This document shows, in pieces, positions 24,011 to 34,861 of a stretch of 64,000 nucleotides of DNA. Below the pieces are notes generated by a model. It was given only the letters and a program-made list of their open reading frames with translations. It ran no database searches and was not told the origin of the DNA. Location: NCBI GenBank assembly GCA_019321725.1, contig CM033108.1:9070060-9134059 (forward strand), given 5' to 3'. A program made the translations under genes and the position numbers. This DNA is from Paulownia fortunei. Its lineage: Eukaryota; Streptophyta; Magnoliopsida; Lamiales; Paulowniaceae. Within the stretch, counting starts at the first letter, position 1. Each line of letters opens with the position of its first letter.

Positions 24011-24275
24011 TAATATGTACCCCATATAAATAACCATAATTTACAGATTTTTGTTTTTATCTTTTTCATTTTTTATTGAAAACGTCTCTTTTCTTTCTTC
24101 ATTTTTATCTTTCATATAATATTCATTCTACAAACCCATGCTTCCATTTTTTATATAGTAGCTGAAGGTATGTTGATTGTTGCATTTGCCGAAAACTCTA
24201 AGTGCCATCTATAGCCTGTTACTATCCCTATAGCTCTCTGAATCCTTATTGCCAGACTTTCCACCTTCTGTTGTG
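24011..24275 (+). pseudogene. Gene 5'-end fragment, copy A (promoter, 5' UTR, first codons)
   Basis: About 250 bases are similar to the reverse complement of 37262-37041 continued by 28658-28610. The shared part reads CATATAAATAACC (TATA-like), a pyrimidine-rich leader, then a short coding-like stretch with QTHASI and VAEGM. In copy A the start codon is ATT and the frame stops early. I do not recognise the parent protein. Homology ends near 24275 on the right and about 24011 on the left. Confidence 0.65.
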
Positions 24276-24613
24276 TAACCAATAGAGCTTTGGTGCCACT
24301 ACGGTCATGGGTCTATTGATTCGGTAGATTACGGGTAGGAAAAAAATAGAAAAGTGTTCTGAAGAAAAAATAGAAAAATAAGAAAAATGGTGGGGAACAA
24401 CGTAAACATTATGAAGGCAACGTGAATTCATTTACGATTGTTGGAGCTCTTGCCAACTCAATAAAAGCAAAGAATGTTAGGAAAATTAAGAACAAGGAAC
24501 ATAAGAAAAAAAACCTTCAAGTCTACAATGTGATTTTGCTTGTGGGATTTAGATTATGGGCTTGGTTTTGTTTAAGAATTATGAATTTATATTTTGTGGG
24601 TTTGCTTGTAGGA
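24276..24613. other. Intergenic spacer
   Basis: Nothing recognisable; a 97-codon ORF starting at 24422 runs into the Copia B LTR and has no domain character. The segment ends in the TGTAG target site of Copia B. Confidence 0.5.
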
Positions 24614-24618
24614 TGTAG

Positions 24619-25218
24619 TGTTGGAGTCCACCACATAAAGAAAAAGAAAAAAGAGTCAAAAATAGAGGGCTATGAAATGACAGCCCCCAATCCCATTCTT
24701 GATTGTTTGGTATAGAGTCAAACAATTATCCCCTCCCTTGCCTATAAAAAGGCTTGAGGAGGAGTTGCAAAATATACACCAAGCAAACACAACAATCCAA
24801 GAGAAATAGCTTGGATACAAGATAGAGAGCAAGTGTAGACATCTAGATAGAGCAATTTGTGAAAGTCAAATTGTGATAGGTGTGGGAAAACACTTGGTGT
24901 TTTTTCTCTTTGGCAATACAAAGGGATTGGAAGAGTATTTTTTGGTAACTATTAGAGTGATTGTACAAGAGTCTTCTATTCTTAAATTTGGGCATAAAAC
25001 TCAATGGTGTATTTTTCTTGTACTGAAAAATTCTCTATTAGTGAAAAATGAGAACTCTCGTGGACATAGGTGGATTTTTCGAACCACGTAAAATCTCTGT
25101 GCAATTTTATATTTTATCAGTATTATTTTTTTTTATCGTCGTTCTATTGGTGTGATTTTCTGAATATTTCTAATAAATCAAATCTCAAATTCCTAATTAC
25201 TTTCGATGTGCCTAACTA
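24619..25218 (+). repeat. 5' LTR of Copia B
   Basis: About 600 bases from TGTTGGAGTCCACCAC to CCTAACTA. Strong TATAAAAA box at 24743-24750 inside CTTGCCTATAAAAAGGCTTG. Closely similar to 26750-27346. Confidence 0.92.
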
Positions 25219-25219
25219 G

Positions 25220-25232
25220 TGGTATCAAAGTT
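25220..25232 (+). other. Primer-binding site of Copia B
   Basis: TGGTATCAAAGTT directly after the 5' LTR, a slightly changed tRNA-iMet site. Confidence 0.85.
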
Positions 25233-25267
25233 ATTTGGTTGAGACTAATATTGAGATTTGATTTATT

Positions 25268-26473
25268 ATGATGGATGGTGTGTCGATGAAAAATCCATTC
25301 AAGGTGCAACAATTTGATGACAAAGGGAATTTTACTCTTTGGCAAAGAAGGATGAAGGATCTCCTAATTCAACAGGGCCTAGCAGTGGCATTGAAGGGAA
25401 AGGAAGGAAAACCAGAAGTTATGAAAGATGCACAGTAGGAAGATTTGGAATCACACTGTGTCAGCACGATTCGGCTTTATATTGCGGACAACATTATCAA
25501 TAATGTTGTGGATGATGATTCTGAAGATTTGACACCAAAGCTGTGGGCAAAATTGGAGAACTTGTATCTTAGAAAAAAATTATCTACAAAGTTATTTCTA
25601 AAGCGGCAATTCATAGGTTGAAGATGCAGAAGGGTGAGTGTCTTATAGATCACATGAACCAGTTTAACAGACTAGTGGATCAACTGCAGAAAGTTGATTT
25701 GAAGATTGAGAAAGAAGATAAAGCCCTTTTACTTCTTATCTCACTCTTGGATTCATATGATAGTCTAGTGATGACATTGTTGTACGGGAAAGATACACTA
25801 GACCTGGAGTATGTAAAAGCATCATTGTTGTCCCATGAAAACAAAAGAAGACAAACCAGGAAGTGGAACAAGAATCTGCTTTGGTTGCTTAGGGCATGAA
25901 TCAGAATGGAAGAAAATTTGGTGGTGGATCTATGAACAGCAGGCCAGGTTCAAAGGCTAGGGGAAAGGGAAAGGTCTGCTTTGAATGCCAAGAGGAGGGT
26001 CCTTCAAGAAAAAATGTCCTTACAGAAGGAAGAATATAGATGGTGAAGGTGGCAGTAGTAATTTGGTAATAACAGATATATATGATGGAGATATTCTCAC
26101 AATCTCCACATTTATGGATACTTCTTCTCAAAATGGATGGATTTTAGATTCGGGAGGCATAATACATGTGTGCTCCATAAAAGATTATTTTGATTCACTT
26201 CAATTAAAGAGGGCAAGTACTTTGTCCTTGGGTGATGGTTCTACTTGTAGAATCATGGGATTTGGAGTGGTGAAAATCAAAATGGTTTATGGAGCGAATC
26301 GTACTTTGGGAGGTGTGGCATATGTCCCAAAAATATGAAGGAATCTAATTTTCTTGAGTCAGTTAGATTCCAGGGGCTGTAAGTATTCAGCTGGAGGTGG
26401 AGTCCTGAAAGTCACATGTGGCGGAAGGATTCTAATGATAGGAGAGAAGTATGGAAATTTGTATCATCTGTGA
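25268..26473 (+). pseudogene. Copia B gag-protease remnant
   Basis: Gag begins at ATGATGGATGG with KNPFKVQQFDDKGNFTLWQR and RRMKDLLIQQGLAVAL, then an in-frame stop at 25436. Later parts lie in other frames: ECLIDHMNQFNRLVDQL and DSYDSLVMTLLYG from 25618. The zinc knuckle CFECQEEG...FKKKCP near 25978-26020 is split by a one-base shift. The protease motif is WILDSGG at about 26137, followed by DYFDSLQLKR, LGDGSTCRIMGFGVV and YVPKI. After a stop the pre-integrase start (NLIFLSQLDSRGCKY, YGNLYHL) ends at 26473. Nothing of the rest of pol remains. Confidence 0.87.
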
Positions 26474-26749
26474 CCTCAATGGATGACTTGAAGTGGAACG
26501 CACCAGAAGACTTCGAGGGAACAGACAGGTGTGAAGAAAATCCTGTTGGGTGAGAGGATGGATCGAGGTCATCCCTCTTGGAAGTCAACTAGTGGTGTTG
26601 ATTGAGCTGTATGTGTGCGTTGGCCGACTTAAATCAGGTGGAGTTAGGACTTTATTGATTATGCATGTGCAGTGAATTTATTAAAGGCCATTCTTTTTTT
26701 GGTATTTTTGGTTTGCAGACAAAAGTGTTTTATGGTGGAGGTGGAGAAT

Positions 26750-27346
26750 TATTGGAGTCCACCACACACAAAGAAAAAGAAAAGAGAGTAAAAAATAGAG
26801 GGCTATGAAATGAAGGCCCCCCAACCCCATTCTTGATTGTTTGGCATGATACCAAATAATTGTCCCCTCCTCTTGCCTATAAAAAGGCTTGAGGAGGAGT
26901 TGCAAAATATAAACCAAGCAAACACAACAATCCAAGAGAAATAACTTGGATACAAGATAGAGAGAAAAAATAGAGAGCAAGTGTAGACATATAAGGAGAG
27001 CAATTTGTGAAAGTCAAATTGTGATAAGTGTGGGAAAACACTTGGGGTTTAAAGGAATTGAGAGAGTGTTTTTTGGTAACTATTAGAGTGGTTGTACAAG
27101 AGTCTTCTGTTCTTGAGTTTGGGCATAAAACTCAATGGTGTATTTTTCTTGTATTGAAAAATTCTCTATTAGTGAAAAATGGGAACTCTCGTGGACGTAG
27201 GTGGATTTTCCGAACCACGTAAAATCTTTGTACAATTTTATATTTTGTCAGTATCATTTTTTTATCGTCGTCCTTTTGGTGTGATTTCCCGAATATTTCT
27301 AATAAATTTAATTTTAAATTTCTAATTGCTTCCATTACGCTCAACA
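26750..27346 (+). repeat. 3' LTR of Copia B
   Basis: 597 bases. The first dinucleotide is TA where the 5' LTR has TG; the end is CTCAACA. TATAAAAA is at 26878-26885. TSD TGTAG follows. Confidence 0.92.
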
Positions 27347-27351
27347 TGTAG

Positions 27352-28609
27352 ATTATGGGGCTTTTGTTGATTATTTTTGCAATGAAATATAGCATACAAG
27401 CCTAATTTTTATTTTTCTAATTTTTCCTGTTTATGAGATTGCTTGTCGAACGCAAACTATGGGCTTTTTGTAAAAAAAATTGTGCTCTAAACCTGGTGCT
27501 TGGTGGTAAAAGACTTGTAGGCTTTTGTTTATTCATTATAAAGAAGAATACTGATTTCAAGAAATTTCCAAAACCTTCTAATGGTAATTAAAAATTGATA
27601 GCATAAATCCTTCAAGCAATTAACAATAATACTTCCAACTGAAACAAGTTGAACAAAATCTTGTTTCTAAAACCATTTTTAACATTTGGAAGGAAATTTA
27701 AATTGCACTAATCACATCCTTACAAAGGCCTTCCACCCGTGTCAAAAGGACCAGTTGGTATCGCATTATACCTCATAGTTTTGGACAAGGGCCTGGTGAA
27801 TTTACAATTTGTTGCTAATATTGTTTGTATTTGTAGTAATTTTTGTTGTAATCATAGTGAATTAAGCGAGTTATAGTATGCTCAATCTTAATATTGTTTT
27901 ATGTCTTATTTTCATGAATATTTTGTTCTCATGAATATTATGCAAGTTTTATATCATATACTTCCAATAAAATGCAATTGGCAAGAAATTTTTACTAGTT
28001 GGAGTAAATGTTCATTATATCCTTAGAAAAGAATAAATCTTGAGTTTGTTTACTGTTTGCATCCCAATCTCAATCAGAAAAAAAAATCAGACAAAACTCG
28101 CGAAAAAACTAATGCTCTGATTCTCAAAAAACTAAAATTGTGCATTTATGGAGAATGAACTCAATTTTTTTTTAAAAAAACATAACACTTGAATATATGT
28201 AAACGAAATATTACTATGAAAGTAAATATTACACCCAAACCACATTTTTTCTCATGATGATCAAGGTACGTATTTGGTAGCTGATAAAGCTTCCACCATA
28301 TAATTACACCAACTTGGGGCCCAAAATCGTCATAACCTATTGCTAATGAGGTTTTATTACCTTCACTAATAAAACTCAGTGACTTAAACTTAAGCTTGGG
28401 TAGGGCGGGGTGGGCGGGTTTAACATTTGCGGTAATGCTGATTCCACCGCCTTAGTATGAATTCCACTAGGGGAGATATAACACATGATGGATTTACATG
28501 AAGACAAGTTGTCATTGCCATGGGCTGCTGTATTTCCTTTTCTTTTCCTAAATCGATTGCAGCGCAAAGGTTAGGAGGGCACGACGAGCTAAAAGTGGAG
28601 TTCCAAACG
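27352..28609. other. Intergenic DNA
   Basis: No supportable gene. A short GC-rich run (GGGTAGGGCGGGGTGGGCGG) at about 28399-28418 stands out from the AT-rich background. Short minus-strand ORFs have no domain features. Confidence 0.5.
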
Positions 28610-28658
28610 AGGTATGGTGAAAGATGATGGCAAGGATTTAGAGAGCTACAGGGATAAT
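28610..28658 (-). pseudogene. Gene 5'-end fragment, copy B, distal part
   Basis: On the minus strand, CCCTGTAGCTCTCTAAATCC matches CCCTATAGCTCTCTGAATCC in copy A near 24235. It continues the fragment at 37041-37262 across the Copia C insertion; ATAAT at 28654-28658 is the duplicated target. Confidence 0.65.
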
Positions 28659-30657
28659 TGATAAAGTAGAATGCTCATCGCCCCAATTATATTGGGTTGA
28701 GTGTATTGTACTTTTTTTATTTTGTATAAACAATCTTATTGGAAGTATATTAGTAAAAAGCATTCTTTTTTATTTTATGTATTGCATCTTTTATTTTTAC
28801 ACATTAGATAAAGTGCTTAAACCAAATTTAACTACAGGGCATGGTTGCACATATAATGGCAATCATAAAACATACAATAAGTTTCAAGTCGAGAGTTTTT
28901 TGAGATGGGACATCAAGTGACTTAGTAAAACTCGCACATACGTTGCATGCTTGTGAGATGAGTATGTCACATTCCATTGATATTAGTGTAGAGACGCAAG
29001 TGTATGTATGTGGGTGTTTGTTAGGCAACAAGTACATCGAATATAGCCCGCAAGGAATTCTTAGCTGAAGGCTTTGCCTGTCGAAATAAAAATTTATGTG
29101 TTGCGATAGTACATGGCTAGTCCTTGGACTTAAGGCATGATGGTAGTCTTGTGTGCATTCTGCAATATTTTGATATATCTTCTAATTGCTTGACAATTAC
29201 AAATAGTGCATGTTGGGTATTATACTGGTATGCATAGAGGTTTGTTAGTCGCCAATACAGAATTTGATACTTATTTTTTAAATAATAGAACCTCCTGTGT
29301 TTTCATAGTTCGTGATTCAAAAACCTTGGCTAAGATAGAATGAATCATGATTCGTCAAGAATCATTGAAACTTGAAATAGAATCACAGTTATTAAATCAT
29401 TCAGAGTTTTGACTTATAATCTATGCCGTAAATTCAATCGAGAGATTAGTTGTCAAAAGGACCTTATGTATATAGTGCTCGCAATTGAAATAGGTTTACC
29501 CATTATTTCACTCGAGACTAATTTGTCATGATTACTTGTTAGGTGTTTACATGGATAGTGAGGTTCTTGGAACTAAAGAATTAATTCCAAGTGGATTAAT
29601 TAATTAATGAAATTAATTAAAATAAATATTATTCAGAAGTTGTAATGTTGCAAACCCAATACTAGATTAGTAGTGAACATAGGAGAGTCACACATTATGG
29701 AAAGTAATATTTCTAATTATGAGATTTATTCAATGGTTGAAAATTAATTAATTAATATTTGATATTTATCCAATAGAATTTAATATTCGGCCATTAGGAT
29801 TTATTTTATATAAATATATTTTAATAATATATTTGATATATATCTATCTTGATATTATTTGAAGAGTTCAAATTAATATCAAAAATATATGTAGATAATT
29901 TTTATGACTAATGTAGTTTCAAATAAATCCACATACATTGGAGAGAGAAAAAGAAAAGAGTTATGAAAGATTTAGAATTCTTTCAGGATCAAACTTTGAA
30001 ATAGTTAAAAATTGACAAATTCCCCAAGAGTTGGAGTAGGAGCAAATTTTCAACCCCTATATATAGAGAGAGGGTCGAGAATTGCCTAGAAATTTTGGCA
30101 AAAATGATTTTGTTTTGTCTTCTATTTTTCTCTCCAAGAAAAGAAAAGAAAAGAAAAGAAAAAGAAAAAGTGTTTTCGAAATCTTGATTTTCTTTAAAAG
30201 AAAACTAGTTTTTTGATATTTTCTTTTTATATAAATTTCAAGAACTTAAAGAATCAATCTTTATTATTCTTGAAAGTTTATTCTCGATCCATCAATTGGA
30301 TCAAAAAGGTAAAATTTACTTTGGATTCAGATTAGTAAACAATTAAAATGATACTAGCAAATCCTTTTAATTTGTATTATTTTTCATATTATAGACCTAA
30401 TGGAGGGGAGACATTTGGATCCTTGTAAGTTTTGAAAGTCCAAGATAAGCAATTGATTGCTTCATTTCCTACAGCAATCGGAATGCATAAATGGTATAAT
30501 CCAAATTTAAATATATTTATTTATATATATTCACTTGAATAAGTGCGATCGTTAGAATAGCTTTCGAATCGAGGGGATAAATTTATTTGATAAATTTATG
30601 TTTGATATTTTTTTTTAATTTTTCGTTGCACATGCCTCTACAATTCTAACGAACCCA
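28659..30657 (+). repeat. 5' LTR of Copia C
   Basis: 1999 bases from TGATAAAGTAGAATGCTC to ACGAACCCA. A TATATATAG box near 30058 is followed by an AAAAG repeat at about 30135-30170. Aligns with 34862-37040, which is about 180 bases longer, largely from extra AT-rich sequence at about 35920-36170. Confidence 0.9.
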
Positions 30658-30661
30658 ATGG

Positions 30662-30675
30662 TGGTATCAAAGCCA
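30662..30675 (+). other. Primer-binding site of Copia C
   Basis: TGGTATCAAAGCCA, one change from the perfect initiator tRNA-Met complement, four bases after the LTR. Confidence 0.88.
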
Positions 30676-31910
30676 CGATTTCGTTTATTCAGTGAATTTT
30701 AGATTTATTTATGTATACATGTTTTTAAATTATTTAAATTTATGTTTAATATATAAAATTTGATTTGCATGATTTCAGTAATTGATGATTGAGAATTAGC
30801 GGGCTGTGCAACGGAGTATGCTAGGCCCACGGGCGACCTTCATGCTACTTGTCACATCATTTTTTAGGTCCTTTTTTTATTTGTTGGAATTTTTAAAATT
30901 AAATGTTAATTTTAATAATTTCTAAAAAAAATATTTTTCTACAAAAAATTATTTTCCAAAGAAAATTATTTTCAAGCAATGAAATTATCCCAATTCAAAA
31001 AACATTATGTTTAACTACTTGATAAATTTACATGTTTTGATAATTGCATGTGATGTTAATTATGAGCATGTATGGGATGATCATGAGCTATTGGACCAAT
31101 GTGATTAGTTTTATTTAATATTTTTGGGTTTTAAAATAGGACCTGTGAGCCTCTTATTCCATTTATGTAAATTATTTATTTTTCTGCAAAGTGTAGAATA
31201 GGTGGTGAGATTTTTCTTTTTCTTTGAAAGACGAAAGAGAATTAAGAAGGAGGTTCCAATAAAGGTCCATGTTTGCATGGGATACAATTATATAATAGAA
31301 TAGGTTTTAATCTATTTTATTATCCTTAGATTGACCTTAGGTCCATTTTTGGCTCAAATAGACGGTATAAGACTGGTTCATGATCATCCATTTATTTAAA
31401 GTATGTATTAGATGCATGCTTAGGATCTTATTTAATGATTTTATGCTTGTACAATGATATTATGATGTCATACATTAAATAACCAATCTAATTTAAATTA
31501 TGATGAGGTCTTGGATAAAATTAAACCCCACTTAATTTATGAAAATTAAGTAAAAGAATTTTTAGAAAATTTAATTGCAAAAAAAATGGACAAGTTAGGT
31601 AAGATCTATTGTTCCATGCCTACCATCAAAGGTAGAGACATGACGACCGCTATCACACTTGATCACTAGCAATGAGTCATCAGGTGGTCTTGTGTTGGAA
31701 AGCTGTGATCTCTACCAAGCATTGAGATGCTTGTGGGATGGAAATCATTATTATGTTGACCATGAGTTGTGAAATTCTATTAAGGGTGATGGAATTCGAA
31801 GAAAATAGTGGGGGACATTTAGTATTAAAGACCTTATATTAAATGAAAATGTTTTTCCATAATTTACTCATTTTCTGCTTCGTGCATGTTTTGTAGATTT
31901 ATCTACTTAA

Positions 31911-32440
31911 ATGGCAAAAAATCTACTAGCAACAATCCTTGAACAAAACACATTAACTGGACCTAACTTTATCGATTAGTAAGAAACCTTAAAATAGTTC
32001 TTCAATCTGAGAGGAGGGCATATGCCCTTGATGTTGCGCCTCTTTCGATTCTACCAGAGGATATTACTTTAGAGGCTTATGCAGATTACCTACGTCATGT
32101 TGATGATAATCTACAGGCTCGATGCTACATGCTAGCATCGATATCAAATGAGCTCCAGAGGTAAAATGAGGATCAAGATACTACTTATGGGATCCTTCTT
32201 CACCTACAAGAGTTGTATGGTGAGCGTACTCAGCAGGCGAGATATCAAATCTCAAAGAAGCTTTTTCGATATCGTATGACTAAGGGCTCTTCAGTCCAAG
32301 ACCATGGATTGAATATGATAGCCCTTGTTAAAAGGTTGGCATCCCTTGGAGTCATTATGGAGAATGAACTCTATATGGACCTTTCGTTTCTATCTCTGCC
32401 TCCCTCATTTGATACCTTTGTTGTCAACTTTAACTTGTAA
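31911..32440 (+). pseudogene. Copia C gag remnant
   Basis: Starts ATGGCAAAAAATCTACTAGC and carries Copia gag blocks with stops: LLATILEQNTLTGPNF, then from 32213 YGERTQQARYQISKKLFRYR, QDHGLNMIALVKRLASLG and LPPSFDTFVVNFNL. The frame ends at about 32440. The following sequence is integrase, so the downstream part of gag is deleted. Confidence 0.85.
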
Positions 32441-32442
32441 GT

Positions 32443-33335
32443 TTGAAGTGTAGTGCTCGTGGGAACTATAACTACTTCTTAACATTTACCGATGACTTAT
32501 CTAGGTATGGTTATGTGTACCTTTTAAGGTACAAGTTAGAAGCATTTGAAAAGTTTGAAGAATTCATAATCGAAATAAAGAAACAATTTAGCTCAAGTAT
32601 AAAGGCTCTTCAATCTGATCGAGGAGGTGAATATTTAAGTACAGAGTTTTTGGATTATCTAAAAGAGAATGGGATTCTCTCACAATGGAGTCCTCCTGCT
32701 ACTCCAAAACTCAACGGAGGTGCGAAACGCAGAAATCGAACCTCATTAGATATGATTCGATCCATGATGAGTTTCAGTACATTGCCTCTTTCATTCTGGA
32801 GCTATGCCTTAGAAACGGTGTCATACCTATTAAATAAGGTGCCATCTAAAGCCATGTCTAAACACCATATGAGATGTGGTGTAGAAAGAAACCTTTCTAT
32901 AAATACCTTAGGGTATAATGGTGTGCTATTTATGTGAAGCGGCTAATAGGAGATAAGTTGGATATGAGATCCAGTTTATGCAAGTGTGTGGGATATCCAA
33001 AGGAGTTTATTGGATATTATTTCTATGATGCCTCAAAATAAAAGGTGTTTATTTCGAGGAATGCCATATTCCTTAAAGAAGAATTTCTTTTACAGAGTAG
33101 AGGCAAAGTCATGGAACTTGAAGAAATTCAAGAACCACAGTATGCCCCAACTATCGTAGTAGATAATACACTAATTGATGTTAGGTCCTCTGAGGCACAA
33201 CTTCTTCGAAGATCCAAAAAGGTCTCAAGGATATCTAAGAGATACAGCTTGTTGTTAAAGAACAAAGAAGAGGGACACCCCTTGGATAATGATCCAAAAA
33301 GCTATAGAGAGGAGATGTCGGAGAAATGGCAATAA
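32443..33335 (+). pseudogene. Copia C integrase core and linker
   Basis: An open 164-codon stretch reads YFLTFTDDLSRYGYVYLL, ALQSDRGGEYLS and NGILSQWSPPATPKLNGGAK, so the second Asp and the Glu-region context of the DDE core are visible, then LDMIRSMMSFSTLPLSFW. It lacks the N-terminal HHCC zinc domain and the first catalytic Asp region, removed by the deletion at about 32440. From 33045 a linker frame runs to 33335 (EIQEPQYAPTIVVDN). Confidence 0.87.
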
Positions 33336-33344
33336 GCAATACAA

Positions 33345-34810
33345 TCCGAGATGAACTCTATGTACTTCAACAAGTTATGGACCTTGGTGACCCACCACAG
33401 AAAATTATTCCCATTGGTTGCGAATAGGTCTACAAGCGAAAGGCTGGAGTAGATGGAGAGGTAGCGACCTATAAGGCATGTTTAGTTGCAAAAGGTTATA
33501 CTCAGAAGTAAGGAATTAATTATGGGGAAACCTTTTCACTAGTAGTGATGCTTAAATATATTCGGATATTGTTGGCTATATTTGCATATTATGACTATGA
33601 TATATGAAAAATGGATGTAAATACCGCTTTTCTTAATGAAATATTAAGGAAAAGATCTATATGAAATATCCAGAAGGCTTCATATCCAGTGGGAGCAAGC
33701 AAAAAGTTTGCAACCTCCAGAGATCTATTTATGGACTTAAATAAGCTTCGAGGAGTTGGAACATCTGGTTTGATGAAACAATCAAAACATTTGATTTTTA
33801 TAAGAACCTAAATGAACCATGTCTCTACAAGAAGGTTATTGAAAGTGCAGATACATTTGTTGTACTCTGTGTTGATGGCATCTTATTCATTGGGAATGAT
33901 ATGGGGATATTGTTGTCAACGAGTAGTTGGTTGTCTAATCAGTTTTCCATGAAGAACTTGGGAGATGAATCTTTTATCCTAGGGATAAAAATCTATAGAG
34001 ATAGATCCAAAAGGATGATCAGACTATTCTAATCCATGTACATAAACAAAGTACTAAAAAGGTTTAGTATGGAGAAATCCAAGCGAGGATTCACACCTAT
34101 GAGTCATGGGGTTTCATTTTCTAAGGCTGTCTCCTAAGACACCTGAAGAGAGAGAAAAGATGGCTCATATACCTTATGTTTCCGTAATGGGGAGCATAAT
34201 GTATGCAATACTGTGTGCAATGCCTGATATAATACATGCTCTGAGTGTCATAAGCAGATATCAATTCAATTGAGGAGAAGAACACTAAAAATCTATTAAG
34301 ATGACCTCAAGTACTTGAGAATGACTAAGGATATCTTTCTGATATACGGAAATGGAGAACTAAATCTGGAGGTATATACAGACTCTAGTTTTCAGTCTGA
34401 TATAGACAACTCAAAATCCATGTCTGGATACATATTCACCCTGAGTGGTGGTGTGGTCAGTTGGAAGAGTTTCCAAGTAAGAGACAACTGCAGACTCTAC
34501 CACTAAAATTAAATATATTGTTACATTAGATGCAACAAAAGAAATTATTTGGATAAGAAACTTCATTCAATGTTTGGGTGTAGTTTTATTTGTTGTTGAT
34601 CTAGTAATGATTTACTATGATAACAATGGAGCCATTGCGCAAGTAAAGGAGCTAAGATCTCATCAAAGATCCAAATACATAATAAAACGATATCACTTGA
34701 TCAAAGAAATCATTGGTAGAGATGACATCATTGTGGATCGAGTTACTTCAGTAGAAAATGAAGCAAACCCACATACCCTTAGTACAAAAGCTATTCGACG
34801 AACATATTGA
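33345..34810 (+). pseudogene. Copia C reverse transcriptase and RNase H remnants
   Basis: RT pieces in several frames: YKACLVAKGYTQ near 33470, MDVNTAFLNE near 33610, QRSIYGLK near 33720. The YVDD catalytic site appears as CVDG near 33870. Then NLGDESFILGIKIYRDRSK and PEEREKMAHIPYVS near 34150. RNase H region: NLEVYTDSSFQSDIDNSKSM (34350 on), SGYIFTLSGGVVSWKS and DNNGAIAQVKELRSHQRSKY, ending with RTY at 34810. Many stops and shifts. Confidence 0.85.
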
Positions 34811-34861
34811 GAACATGGACCTTAGATACATAGGTAATTGGGGCTAGGGCAAGTGGGATAT

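Larger units (their letters stand above)
24619..27346 (+). mobile_element. Copia B: 2.7-kb non-autonomous Copia element
   Basis: LTRs of about 600 bases at both ends, a tRNA-iMet-type primer-binding site at 25220-25232, a purine tract (ATGGTGGAGGTGGAGAAT) before the 3' LTR, and a perfect TSD TGTAG at 24614-24618 and 27347-27351. The interior encodes only gag, a zinc knuckle, a protease and the very start of the pre-integrase region. Integrase, RT and RNase H are absent, leaving about 1.5 kb of internal sequence. It could move only with enzymes from a related full-length element. Confidence 0.93.

Noticed and set aside
28376..28567. 63-codon minus-strand ORF over a GC-rich patch
   Set aside because: No recognisable motif, and the Pro-rich end is simply the translation of the GGGCGGG run.
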